Positions 1 through 6,974 of a stretch of 24,582 bases of DNA are shown here, piece by piece. Positions within the stretch are counted from its first letter, which is position 1. Every line of letters begins with the position of its first letter. The notes under the pieces were generated by a model that was not told the origin of the DNA, did not search any database, and worked only from the letters and a program-made list of their open reading frames with translations. Source of the DNA: CAZKTF01 sp964555565 (GTDB lineage Bacteria; Planctomycetota; JAJSAM01; JAKLKS01); assembly GCA_964555565.1 (NCBI GenBank), contig CAZKTF010000023.1:1-24582 (forward strand), read 5' to 3'. The translations under genes were made by a program, and so were the position numbers.

Positions 1-1
1 C

Positions 2-106
2 CCGGCCGCCGGCGGGAAGGCACCCGCCGCGGCAGGGAAGGCCCCCGTCGCGGCAGGGAAGGCCCCCGCCGCGGGCGGGAAGCCGGCCGCCCCGGCGAAG
101 AAGTAG
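2..106 (+). CDS. C-terminal end of an unidentified protein with a Lys/Ala/Pro-rich tail (partial)
   Basis: The frame opens at the window edge and ends at TAG (104-106), followed at once by a second TAG. The 34 visible residues are only Pro, Ala, Gly, Lys and one Val, arranged as three seven-residue units (KAPAAAG, KAPVAAG, KAPAAGG) and ending PAAPAKK. Such low-complexity basic tails occur in histone H1-like and HU-type nucleoid proteins, on some ribosomal proteins and on other nucleic-acid-binding proteins. The tail alone does not say which this is. It should be disordered and positively charged. That the frame is coding is inferred from the in-frame repeat period, the double stop and the hairpin just downstream. 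Confidence 0.55.
   Translation, partial: PAAGGKAPAAAGKAPVAAGKAPAAGGKPAAPAKK
17..79 (+). repeat. Three tandem copies of a 21-bp in-frame repeat
   Basis: Units start at 17, 38 and 59, each beginning AAGGC and ending in a GGG-type Gly codon. They differ at only a few positions. The period is a multiple of three and encodes the seven-residue basic units of the partial gene. Expansion by slippage or unequal recombination is likely, so copy number may vary between strains. Confidence 0.75.
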
Positions 107-108
107 TA

Positions 109-174
109 GGGGGGGGCTTCCCCCGGGCTCGGGCTGCCACCGGCAGCCCTCGAAACCCCCGGGGTCCCCCCCCC
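109..174 (+). terminator. Nested GC-rich stem-loop after the partial gene
   Basis: Three nested pairings are visible: G tract 109-116 with C tract 166-174, CCCCGGG (121-127) with CCCGGGG (158-164), and GGGCTGCC (131-138) with GGCAGCCC (142-149) around an ACC loop. It begins three bases after the plus-strand stop, so a transcription terminator is the natural reading. There is no T-run, so it is not a classical intrinsic terminator. Confidence 0.5.
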
Positions 175-195
175 GCCGTGCATGGATCCCAAGGC

Positions 196-215
196 GGGCG
201 GGCTGAAGCCCGCCC
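196..215. terminator. Perfect 8-bp hairpin between convergent genes
   Basis: GGGCGGGC (196-203), loop TGAA, then GCCCGCCC (208-215). It lies 3 bp beyond the stop codon of the minus-strand HEAT-repeat gene, where it can end that transcript. The plus side also carries a short AT-rich stretch (CTATTACTT), so it may serve both directions. The motif also looks like a dispersed intergenic (REP-like) palindrome, but only one copy is in this window. Confidence 0.5.
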
Positions 216-218
216 CTA

Positions 219-1481
219 TTACTTCGTCGGGGTCGCCACAGCGGCCGACTCCATCGCGGCCTTCCCCTCGGAGTCCCACCACCGCTGCCAGGCAGCCGCG
301 TCCTCGCCGAGGTTCTTCCCGGTGAGCCTGCCCAGGGACTCCACGATGACCTGCCTCTCGACCCGGGTCTCGTAGGACTCCGCCGAGAACACCTTGGCGT
401 CGAGCACGACCCCCTCGCGGAGCTGCTGGATGATCGGGTCCCCGATCTGGGCCAGCTGGGCGATCTCGACGTCGAAGTCCGCGATGTAGGAGACCTGGTT
501 GTAGACCTGGATGTTCGCCCGGTTCGTCCCTCCCCAGGTGAGGTGCAGCCGCTGGATGAGGGTGCGGACCGCGACCCGGTCCCCGAGGGCCCCGAGCGCC
601 TCGGCCGCGTTCGTGCGGACCGCGGGGCTGGCGGACTGGAGGGAGCGGATGAGGGGGAGCGCGACCTCGGCGTTGCCCACCTCGCGGAGCCCCTGGACGG
701 CGGCCGCGCGGACGTCGCGGGCCGTGTCGAGGACCGAGGTCCTGAGCAGCGTCCGGACCACCCCCTCGTCGCCCTTCACGCCCAGCCCCTTCGCGGCGGC
801 CGCGCGCACGAGCGGCGAGCGGTGGCGGATCCCCGCCAGCCAGACCCGGCGCTGGAGGTCGGCGGGGGCCGCGGCGAGCGCCTCCGCCGCGTACTGCCGC
901 ACGCGCGGGTTCGGGTCGGCCAGGGCCTCGAGGTTCTGGACCGCGCGCTTCTCCTCGTCGTTCAGCGCCCTGCGGGACGCCGCGGAGCGGTCCGAGGCCT
1001 CGGCCTCCTCGCGGAGGACCCAGTTCCCGTCGCGGCGGACGAAGCCCTTCGCCCGCAGCAGGTCGTCCCCCTTGCGCCAGGAGCCGTCTACCTTCTCCTC
1101 GCGGAGCGCCGCGCGGGCGGCCTCGTGGGCGGGCTCGAGGGCCACGACCCTGCCGTAGAGGTCGCGGGCCTCCGTGCCGAGGCCCTGCCGCTCGCACCAG
1201 AGGGCGAGCCCGAAGAGGCCCTTCGCGTCGTCGGCCTTCACCGCCGCGCGCTTCTCCTCGAACACGGCCTTCGTCGTGGAGGAGCGGTCGATCAGCTCCA
1301 CGCGGGACCAGGGGAGGTCGAGCGTGCCCTCGGCGGTCTCGACCCGGACGATCTCGCCCAGGTCCCGGGCCTTCCCCTCGACGAGGTCGCCCGAGCGGAG
1401 CTTGACGACGTCGGCGAGCGCGGGGCCGGCGGCCAGCAGGGCCGCGGCGCCGAGGACGGCGAGCGGACGCGTCGTGCGCAT
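219..1481 (-). CDS. Secreted HEAT-repeat protein
   Basis: The 420-residue protein starts at ATG 1481, preceded by a good ribosome site (GGGAGG, about 6 nt upstream). The reading frame stays open far upstream, but that part is antisense-like shadow of the neighbouring gene. A signal peptide is clear: basic start MRTTRP, hydrophobic core, AxA-type cleavage after residue 23 (ALA|DVV). Residues 24-65 (VKLRSGDLVEGKARDLG and following) look like a small beta domain often seen at the start of such exported proteins. About 75-160 is helical and TPR-like. About 180-315 holds helical HEAT repeats (NPRVRQYAAEALAA, SPLVRAAAAKGLG, ARDVRAAAVQGLREVG, SPAVRTNAAEALGALGD). HEAT repeats are protein-binding scaffolds, and no catalytic motif is visible. 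It probably acts in the periplasm or cell surface with the two upstream genes, though it has its own likely promoter. The partner is unknown. Confidence 0.85.
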   Translation of the reverse strand: MRTTRPLAVLGAAALLAAGPALADVVKLRSGDLVEGKARDLGEIVRVETAEGTLDLPWSRVELIDRSSTTKAVFEEKRAAVKADDAKGLFGLALWCERQGLGTEARDLYGRVVALEPAHEAARAALREEKVDGSWRKGDDLLRAKGFVRRDGNWVLREEAEASDRSAASRRALNDEEKRAVQNLEALADPNPRVRQYAAEALAAAPADLQRRVWLAGIRHRSPLVRAAAAKGLGVKGDEGVVRTLLRTSVLDTARDVRAAAVQGLREVGNAEVALPLIRSLQSASPAVRTNAAEALGALGDRVAVRTLIQRLHLTWGGTNRANIQVYNQVSYIADFDVEIAQLAQIGDPIIQQLREGVVLDAKVFSAESYETRVERQVIVESLGRLTGKNLGEDAAAWQRWWDSEGKAAMESAAVATPTK

Positions 1482-1536
1482 CGTGCACCTCCCGCGGGCG
1501 CGCCGATCGCCGCGCCCCGAACCCGATTGCACCCCG

Positions 1537-1564
1537 AGCGTAGCACCCCCCGCGGCGGCGTCAA
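1537..1564 (-). promoter_or_regulatory. Likely sigma70-type promoter of the HEAT-repeat gene
   Basis: On the minus strand TTGACG (1564-1559) is followed after 16 bp by TACGCT (1542-1537), close to housekeeping -35 and -10 boxes. Transcription would start near 1530, giving a leader of about 48 nt that contains the GGGAGG ribosome site. The -35 lies just 9 bp past the stop of the upstream gene. The HEAT gene can therefore be expressed independently of it. Confidence 0.55.
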
Positions 1565-1573
1565 GCGCCCGCG

Positions 1574-3436
1574 TCAATCCCGGTGATCGAAGAAGTTCTC
1601 CAGCGCGAGGCAGTGCATGGCGCACTGGTAGACGGCGCCCCCGTCGTCGCGCTGGGCCCAGGCGTCCCCCTTCGTCGGCCAGGCCCCGACGGAGTCCCCC
1701 TCCTTGACCTGGAGGTCGAGGAGGTACTTCTGGAGCGCCGGACCCCAGGCCTTCCAGTAGGTCCCCCCGAGCCGGCTCATCCCGTCGGAGGCGTAGAAGA
1801 GGAAGTAGGAGTTCTCCCCCCACCCGGGCTTCGGGAGCCGCTTCACGACGAAGTCCGCCGCGGCCTGGACCCGGGCATCGCCGAGGCCCTGGTCGTAGCG
1901 CAGCCGGCAGAACAGCGCCGCCGCCGTCATGGCGGCGCTCCCGGGATTCGTCGGCTTGTCGTAGCCCACGCGGCCGTCCTGCTGGGTCATGCGGTCCACG
2001 TAGGCCATCGCGCCGTCGATGACGCCCGGGCGCAGGACCGGGTCCTCGCCGCCCACGTCGTAGTGGGCCGCCCTGGCGTGGAGGAGGGCCTGGAGCGCCC
2101 ACCCGGTCACCGAGACGTCCGAGGTCGGGCCCCGGGGGGAGTACCGCCAGCCCGCGTCCTGGTTCGCCGCGTCCTGGAGCCAGCGGATCGCCTTCGCCGC
2201 CGCGGGCCGCACGCGCGTGTCGTGGAGGAGGCGGTCCATGTCCACCAGCGCCGCCGTGACGATGGAGTGGTGGTAGAGGTTGACGCCCTGGTTCGTGGTG
2301 GAGACGGGGAACGACCCGTCGGCCTTCTGCCACGCGAGGAGCCAGTCCACGGCCTTCCGCAGCGTCGGCTCGAACTCGTCCGTGATGTCGAACCGCACGT
2401 GGCCGAGGAGCGCCAGCGCCGCGAGCCCCGTGAGGCCGGTGCGGTGCTGGTGCGTGGAGCGCTTCTCCTCGGTAAGCCCCTTCTCCTTCGCCTCCACCGC
2501 GGTCCATCCGAAGGAGCCGTCGGGGAGCTGCTGCTTCACCATCCAGCGGAGCCCCTGCCGCACCGAGGCGAGCACCGGGAGTTCCCGGTTCTCCTCCAGG
2601 TCCGTCACGGCACTCCCCCGCTCCTCGTCCCTCCGGGACTCGGCGGGGTCCGCCTCGGGATCGACCCGCGCCTCCTCGGCCAGCGCGGTCAGGATCGCGC
2701 GCCCCTTCCCGTAGTCCCCTGCGCGGACCGCCGCGTCGGCCGTCCGGCGGCGCTCCGCCCGGGTCCGCCGCTTCCCCGCCTCTGCCACCAGCGTGTTCGC
2801 CCGCTGGTCGAGGCTCCTCCTCTCGGCGGGCCCCGCCGCGAGCGGGGAGGCGAGCGCGAAGTGCTTCGCCGCGCCCTCGAGGTCGCCGGCCTCGAGCAGG
2901 CGCTTCGCCGCGGCCAGTTCCCGGTCGAAGGCGGAGGCTTCCGGGGGCGGGGCCTTCCGCCGGGCCGCGAGCCTCCCGAGGATGTCGAGGACCCTGCGTC
3001 GCACCGGCTCCACCTCGCCCGCCGCCTCGGTGCCGTGCAGGCACCGCTCGGCGTCGGCGAGCATCCGCTCGGCCCCCTCGGTGTCCCCGGCCGTGGCGAG
3101 GCCCTCCGCCTCCCGCAGCGCCCACCGCCCCGCCGCGGCCCGCGCCCCGGAGAAGGCCCGGGCCATCTCGGGCGCGAGGTCCTCCACGGCGTAGCGGGCG
3201 AGGAAGGAGAGCACGCCGGCCAGCGTGGAGCGGAGGTCCCCCCGGGCGTAGGCGGCCAGCAGGTCGGTCGCCTCGCGGCGGGCCATGGCCGCGCGGTCGA
3301 GCGGGGCCCGCCCGGCGCGGCCCTCCTCTGCCGGGAGGGGAGGCGGGGCCGTGGGTCGCACGAGGACGAAGACCGCCACGCCCACCCCCGCGGCCGACGC
3401 CGCCGCCACCGCCGCCAGGATCGTCGCGGGCCTCAT
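1574..3436 (-). CDS. Membrane-anchored protein with a terpenoid-cyclase-like (prenyltransferase/squalene oxidase repeat) toroid domain
   Basis: The 620-residue protein starts at ATG 3436, 10 bp after the lipoprotein gene's stop, so the two are probably co-transcribed. Residues 5-26 form one hydrophobic segment (uncleaved anchor or signal) followed by a Pro-rich linker. About 45-285 is Ala/Glu/Arg-rich and helical, with TPR-like stretches. About 290-615 carries repeats of the alpha-alpha toroid type, seen as QW-like motifs: KQQLPDGSFGW (301-311), AWQKADGSFPV (368-378), NQDAGWRYSP (425-434), QQDGRVGY (485-492) and GAWPTKG (584-590). This fold is shared by squalene-hopene cyclases and protein prenyltransferase beta subunits. 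The catalytic DxDD of squalene-hopene cyclase is not seen, and the domain is much shorter than a full cyclase, so hopanoid synthesis is unlikely. A binding or scaffold role in the envelope is an inference. Confidence 0.85.
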   Translation of the reverse strand: MRPATILAAVAAASAAGVGVAVFVLVRPTAPPPLPAEEGRAGRAPLDRAAMARREATDLLAAYARGDLRSTLAGVLSFLARYAVEDLAPEMARAFSGARAAAGRWALREAEGLATAGDTEGAERMLADAERCLHGTEAAGEVEPVRRRVLDILGRLAARRKAPPPEASAFDRELAAAKRLLEAGDLEGAAKHFALASPLAAGPAERRSLDQRANTLVAEAGKRRTRAERRRTADAAVRAGDYGKGRAILTALAEEARVDPEADPAESRRDEERGSAVTDLEENRELPVLASVRQGLRWMVKQQLPDGSFGWTAVEAKEKGLTEEKRSTHQHRTGLTGLAALALLGHVRFDITDEFEPTLRKAVDWLLAWQKADGSFPVSTTNQGVNLYHHSIVTAALVDMDRLLHDTRVRPAAAKAIRWLQDAANQDAGWRYSPRGPTSDVSVTGWALQALLHARAAHYDVGGEDPVLRPGVIDGAMAYVDRMTQQDGRVGYDKPTNPGSAAMTAAALFCRLRYDQGLGDARVQAAADFVVKRLPKPGWGENSYFLFYASDGMSRLGGTYWKAWGPALQKYLLDLQVKEGDSVGAWPTKGDAWAQRDDGGAVYQCAMHCLALENFFDHRD

Positions 3437-3446
3437 GGCGGGTCCC

Positions 3447-4292
3447 CTACCTCAGGCTCTCGCGGTAGGACTTGAGACCCTCGAGGAACTTCTTCCGCGC
3501 GTCCGCCACCACGTCGCCGGCGTTCAGCCGCTCGCGGAGGACCTGGCCGATCCGCGCCTGCTCGGGGGCCGACCGCAGCAGCGAGCGGGAGAAGGCGAGG
3601 GCCGCCCCGGCCCAGCGCGCCACCGCGCCCGGCACTCCCGGCGCCTCCCGATCGCCGACGGTGCGCTCGGCGAGGCGCTCCAGGCGGGGGAGGATGTCGC
3701 GCCGGACCTCCCGTTCCATGTCCGCGGCCGGGAGCGTCCCCCGGTAGAGGAGCCCGAGCCGCTCCGCCTGGAACTTCCGCAGGGCGAGGATCGCGTCCCT
3801 GGCCTCGCCGTCCTCGAGCTTCCCCCCCGTCGCCTTGGCGAGCGCGTTGAAGGCCTCGTCCTGCGCGCGCAGCGCGGCCCCGAACTCCGTCATCGCCTCG
3901 CTCTCCTGCATCCGGAGGAGCGCGTCGATGCGCTCGAAGTCCCGCAGCTGCTCGGCCACGTACTTCCCGAGGGAGTCGTGCACCTCGCGCAGCCGCGGGG
4001 TCGCGGCGTCCGGCGCCAGCCGCGCGACCTCCTGCTGGAACTTCCGGAAGAAGGGGAGCGCCTGCTCGCGGAGGAAGGGGGAGTAGCGTGCGCCCTCCAG
4101 GTTCTCGGCCGCGAGGTCCCGGCCCAGCTCCTCGACCTCGACGGCGATCCTGGCGTCCTGGTCCACGAGGCCCTCGACGGCGGCCTCGTAGGCGCGGAGC
4201 GCCTCCTTCTCCGCGTTCCCGCCGCAGCCCGCGACCGGGAGGGAGAGCGCGAGGAGGAGGGCGGCGGGACGGAGCTGGCTCGCGCGGCGCAT
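3447..4292 (-). CDS. Putative lipoprotein, helical, function unknown
   Basis: The 281-residue product starts at ATG 4292 with a GGGAGG ribosome site (CGGGAGGACC before ATG). It has a lipoprotein signal: MRRASQLRP, hydrophobic core, lipobox LPVAGC with the lipidated cysteine at residue 23. The mature part (GGNAEKEALRAYEAAVEGL and onward) is rich in Glu, Arg, Leu and Ala and predicted to be almost wholly helical, probably coiled coil or a helical bundle. No enzyme motif is visible and I do not recognise the family. It is the first gene of a minus-strand group followed after 10 bp by the toroid-domain protein. The pair may form an envelope complex, with this protein tethered to a membrane by its lipid. 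Confidence 0.75.
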   Translation of the reverse strand: MRRASQLRPAALLLALSLPVAGCGGNAEKEALRAYEAAVEGLVDQDARIAVEVEELGRDLAAENLEGARYSPFLREQALPFFRKFQQEVARLAPDAATPRLREVHDSLGKYVAEQLRDFERIDALLRMQESEAMTEFGAALRAQDEAFNALAKATGGKLEDGEARDAILALRKFQAERLGLLYRGTLPAADMEREVRRDILPRLERLAERTVGDREAPGVPGAVARWAGAALAFSRSLLRSAPEQARIGQVLRERLNAGDVVADARKKFLEGLKSYRESLR

Positions 4293-4326
4293 GGTCCTCC
4301 CGTGTTGGACGGACGGAGAGGGACCG

Positions 4327-4354
4327 ATCCTACCTGCGGATGTGCCCCGGGCAA
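4327..4354 (-). promoter_or_regulatory. Candidate promoter of the lipoprotein-toroid operon
   Basis: Minus-strand TTGCCC (4354-4349), 16-bp spacer, TAGGAT (4332-4327). Each box matches the sigma70 consensus at four of six positions. The predicted start near 4320 leaves a leader of about 28 nt with a GGGAGG ribosome site. It shares the 107-bp spacer 4293-4399 with the divergent permease gene. Confidence 0.4.
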
Positions 4355-4380
4355 GGAGGCCCCGGACCGCGCCCCGCCGA

Positions 4381-4399
4381 TAGAATCCTGGAGACCCCC
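4381..4399 (+). promoter_or_regulatory. -10-like box and ribosome site deciding the permease start
   Basis: TAGAAT (4381-4386) matches the -10 consensus at five of six bases, but no good -35 is seen. GGAG (4390-4393) lies 6 nt before TTG 4400, which supports TTG as start codon over an upstream in-frame ATG near 4340 with no ribosome site. If TAGAAT is the true -10, the transcript would start close to the ribosome site and be nearly leaderless. The two readings are in tension. Confidence 0.35.
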
Positions 4400-6070
4400 T
4401 TGCGCAAGACCGCCCTCGTCGCCGCGCTGCTCCTCGTGCTCCTGGCGGGCACGATCCCGGCGCTCATGGCCGTGGCCGAGGCCTTCACCGGGAAGGCCGG
4501 GGGGCCGAGTCTCGAGCACGTCCGGGCGGCGCTGGCGGACCCCTTGGGCTGGCGCTCCGTCGCGTGGACGGCGGGGATCGCCGCCGCCGGCGCGGCCGGG
4601 GCGGCCCTGATCGGGATCCCCTTCGCGCTCCTCACCGCGCGGACCGACCTCCCCGGGCGGAGGTTCTTCGCGGCGCTCTACGCGGCCCCGCTCGTCCTCC
4701 CGCCGCTCCTGATGGCCATGGCCTGGAGGCGGCTCCTGGCGCCCGAGGGGGGGGGCCCGCCGCTCCTCCCCGAGACCCCCGGCTGGAAGGCGGCCCAGGC
4801 CGCGGGGCTCTTCGCCCTCGCCTACTTCCCCTTCGTGACGCTCTTCGCGCGACGCTCCCTGGCCTCCGTCGGCGCGGCGCAGGAGGAGGCCGCGGCGCTG
4901 GCGGCGGGCCCCTGGCGGGGTTTCCTCCGCGTGACGCTCCCCCTCGCCCGCCCGGGGATCCTCGCGGGGACGCTCTTCGCCTTCGTGTTCGCGCTCAACG
5001 ACTTCTCCGTCGTGGACTACGTGAACATCGTGGCCACGCCCGAGAACACCGTCCCGGCCTACGCCTACCAGATCCAGATCGCGTTCTCGCGCAAGGAGGG
5101 GAGCGTCCCCCAGATGCTCGTGCTCGGTCTCCCCGTGGCGCTCCTCGCGCTCGGCGCGCTCGCCCTCGCGCTCCGCGGCGCCCTGCGGACCCCCACGGCC
5201 ACCGTCGGGACCGCCTGGAGGCCTCCCCGGCCGATTTCCCTCCGGCCCCTGGGGAAGGCGGCGGGGGTCCTCTTCTGCGGCGGGGTCCTCGCCGCGGGCG
5301 TCCTCGTCCCCGTCGTGACGCTGGCCGGCTGGGCCGCGGACACCGGGTCCTCCACGGACGTCTTCGTGCGCGGGGGGGCGGACGAGGCGCTGCGGCTCAC
5401 CGTGGGGCTCGCGGCCGCGGCCACGCTCCTGGCCGTCCCCGTCGCCCTGGTACTGGCCGAGGCCGCCCGGCGCGCGGGGCGCGCCGCCGAGGCTGCGGCC
5501 TCGGCGCTCGTGCTCCTCCCGCTCGCGCTCACCCCGGCCGTGGTGCCCATCGGGGCGATCGCGCTCTGGAACCGGGCCGCGCTGGAGGTCCCCGGGGACC
5601 CGCCCTGGAACCCGGTCTACCAGACCGAGGTCCTCGCGGCGCTCCTCGTGTTCGCGCGGGTGCTCCCCTTCGCCTTCGCCGCGACGCTCGCCTCGCTGCG
5701 GGAGGTCGAGGACAGCCAGCTCGAGGCCGCCGAGGCCGCGGGGATTCCCTGGGACCTGCGCCTCAGGCGCGTCGTGCTCCCCCTCGCGTCCCCGGGCGTG
5801 GCGCTGGGGGCGGTCCTCGCCTTCGTGTTCGCGGTGCGGGAGCTCGACGGCGTGGCGGTGCTCGGGACCCAGACCATCGTGCGGAAGATGTGGGCGGCGC
5901 TCCACACCGCCCGCGACGACCGGGCCGCGGCGATGGCGATCGCGCTCATCGCGCTCGAGGCCTTCGTGTTCGCGCTCGCGGCGCTGGCCGGGTTCCTCCG
6001 GCCGCGCGGTCAGCGCGAGGGGGAGGCGCCGCCCGCCGCGTCGGCCAGGCGGTCGAGCTCCGACTCGTAG
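4400..6070 (+). CDS. ABC transporter permease, fused two-domain type (Fe3+/thiamine/putrescine family)
   Basis: Read from TTG 4400 the product is 556 residues, the usual length for fused FbpB/ThiP-like permeases. The start is supported by GGAG 6 nt upstream, and the first residues (MRKTALVAALLLVLLAG) make a good first membrane helix. Two copies of the binding-protein-dependent permease domain are present. Each has the cytoplasmic EAA loop that contacts the ATPase: about 162-187 (EEAAALAAG, then TLPLARPGI) and 441-467 (LEAAEAAGI, then VLPLASPGV). About a dozen hydrophobic segments are visible. The substrate cannot be told from sequence; ferric iron is a common one for this fold. No binding-protein or ATPase gene is in the window, so the partners lie elsewhere. 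The C-terminus overlaps the converging aminotransferase gene by 61 bp. Confidence 0.85.
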   Translation: MRKTALVAALLLVLLAGTIPALMAVAEAFTGKAGGPSLEHVRAALADPLGWRSVAWTAGIAAAGAAGAALIGIPFALLTARTDLPGRRFFAALYAAPLVLPPLLMAMAWRRLLAPEGGGPPLLPETPGWKAAQAAGLFALAYFPFVTLFARRSLASVGAAQEEAAALAAGPWRGFLRVTLPLARPGILAGTLFAFVFALNDFSVVDYVNIVATPENTVPAYAYQIQIAFSRKEGSVPQMLVLGLPVALLALGALALALRGALRTPTATVGTAWRPPRPISLRPLGKAAGVLFCGGVLAAGVLVPVVTLAGWAADTGSSTDVFVRGGADEALRLTVGLAAAATLLAVPVALVLAEAARRAGRAAEAAASALVLLPLALTPAVVPIGAIALWNRAALEVPGDPPWNPVYQTEVLAALLVFARVLPFAFAATLASLREVEDSQLEAAEAAGIPWDLRLRRVVLPLASPGVALGAVLAFVFAVRELDGVAVLGTQTIVRKMWAALHTARDDRAAAMAIALIALEAFVFALAALAGFLRPRGQREGEAPPAASARRSSSDS

Positions 6071-6903
6071 AGCGCCGCGAGGCGGCGGGCGACGGGGCCC
6101 GGGCGGCCGTCCCCCACGGGCTTCCCGTCGATGCGCGCCACCGGCGCCACGCCGCGGACGGTGCTCGTGAGGAAGACCTCCTCGGCGGCACGGAGGTCCT
6201 CCACGGGCCAGGCCCCCTCCTCGGCGCGCATCCCCTCCCGGCGCATGGCGGCGAGGAGGACGTCGCGGGTGATCCCGGCCAGGATCCCGCAGGAGAGCGC
6301 CGGGGTCCGCACCGTCCCCCCCTTCACCCAGAAGACGTTGCTCGTCGTCCCCTCGGCCACGTGCCCCCCGGGGTTCAGGAGGACCGCGTCCTCGGCCCCC
6401 TGCCGCCTCGCCTCGATCAGGGCGAGCACGTTGTTCAGGTAGTTCCCGGTCTTGGCCGAGGGGGGGAGCGCCCGCGCGTCGTTGCGCCGCCGCGAGGCGA
6501 CCGCCACCGGGATCCCGTCCCGCTGGACCGAGGGGGGCGGGACCGGGAGCGGACGCACGATGACGATGAGCGAGGGGGCGAGGCAGGAATCCGGGAGGAG
6601 GGTGAGCTCCCCCACGCCGCGGGTCACCACCACGCGGACGTAGGACTCGGGGTTCCCGGCGGCCCGGAGCGCCCCGTCCACCCGCGCCCGCATCTCGGCG
6701 TCGCTCCAGGGGAGCGCCAGGTAGACCTGCTCGGCCGAGGCGCGCAGCCTCCGCTGGTGCTCCTCCCAGGTGACCGGCACCCCGCGCCGCGTCCGGACCA
6801 CCTCGTAGACGGAGTCCCCGAAGAGGAACCCGTGGTCGAAGACGGAGACGGTCGCCTCCTCCGGGCGGCGGAGCGAGCCGTCGATGGAAACCACGATTCC
6901 CAT
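6010..6903 (-). CDS. Class IV PLP-dependent aminotransferase (branched-chain / D-amino acid aminotransferase or aminodeoxychorismate lyase family)
   Basis: The 297-residue product begins at ATG 6903 after a strong GGGAGGGG ribosome site. The fold-type IV signature is complete: the YVR motif with Arg 90, PLP lysine 151 in SAKTGNYLNNVLA, Glu 184 in AEGTTSNVFWV, the GILAGITR phosphate-binding loop (206-213) and a late TSTVRGVAPV motif (246-255). The N-terminus (SVFDHGFLFGDSVYEVVRT) is typical of the family. Members transfer amino groups from branched-chain L-amino acids or D-amino acids, or cleave aminodeoxychorismate. The length and the FGDSVYEVVRT element fit ilvE- or dat-like enzymes, but specificity is not decidable here. 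It is cytosolic and sits between unrelated genes, with its 3' end overlapping the permease gene. Confidence 0.9.
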   Translation of the reverse strand: MGIVVSIDGSLRRPEEATVSVFDHGFLFGDSVYEVVRTRRGVPVTWEEHQRRLRASAEQVYLALPWSDAEMRARVDGALRAAGNPESYVRVVVTRGVGELTLLPDSCLAPSLIVIVRPLPVPPPSVQRDGIPVAVASRRRNDARALPPSAKTGNYLNNVLALIEARRQGAEDAVLLNPGGHVAEGTTSNVFWVKGGTVRTPALSCGILAGITRDVLLAAMRREGMRAEEGAWPVEDLRAAEEVFLTSTVRGVAPVARIDGKPVGDGRPGPVARRLAALYESELDRLADAAGGASPSR

Positions 6904-6941
6904 GCGTCCCCTCCCGCGAGGCGCCGAAGGCCCGTCCGGGG

Positions 6942-6969
6942 CTCTATCATCTATCGGGAACCGGGGAGG
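6942..6969 (+). promoter_or_regulatory. AT-rich island and ribosome site in the divergent spacer 6904-6974
   Basis: The 71-bp spacer between the divergent aminotransferase and small plus-strand gene has one AT-rich patch (CTCTATCATCTATCGG, 6942-6957). TATCAT (6945-6950) is five of six to a -10 box and would start transcription near 6957, ahead of GGGGAGG (6963-6969). The same patch may supply the -10 for the minus-strand aminotransferase. No convincing -35 is seen on either strand. Confidence 0.35.
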
Positions 6970-6974
6970 CGGGC

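Noticed and set aside
1482..3125. An N-terminal extension of the HEAT-repeat protein by about 550 residues
   Set aside because: This stretch overlaps the toroid-domain gene in another frame and is Arg/Gly-rich. The true start at 1481 has a ribosome site, signal peptide and promoter.
1574..3436. Squalene-hopene cyclase
   Set aside because: The DxDD catalytic motif is missing, the repeat region is too short, and the protein has a membrane anchor and stalk.
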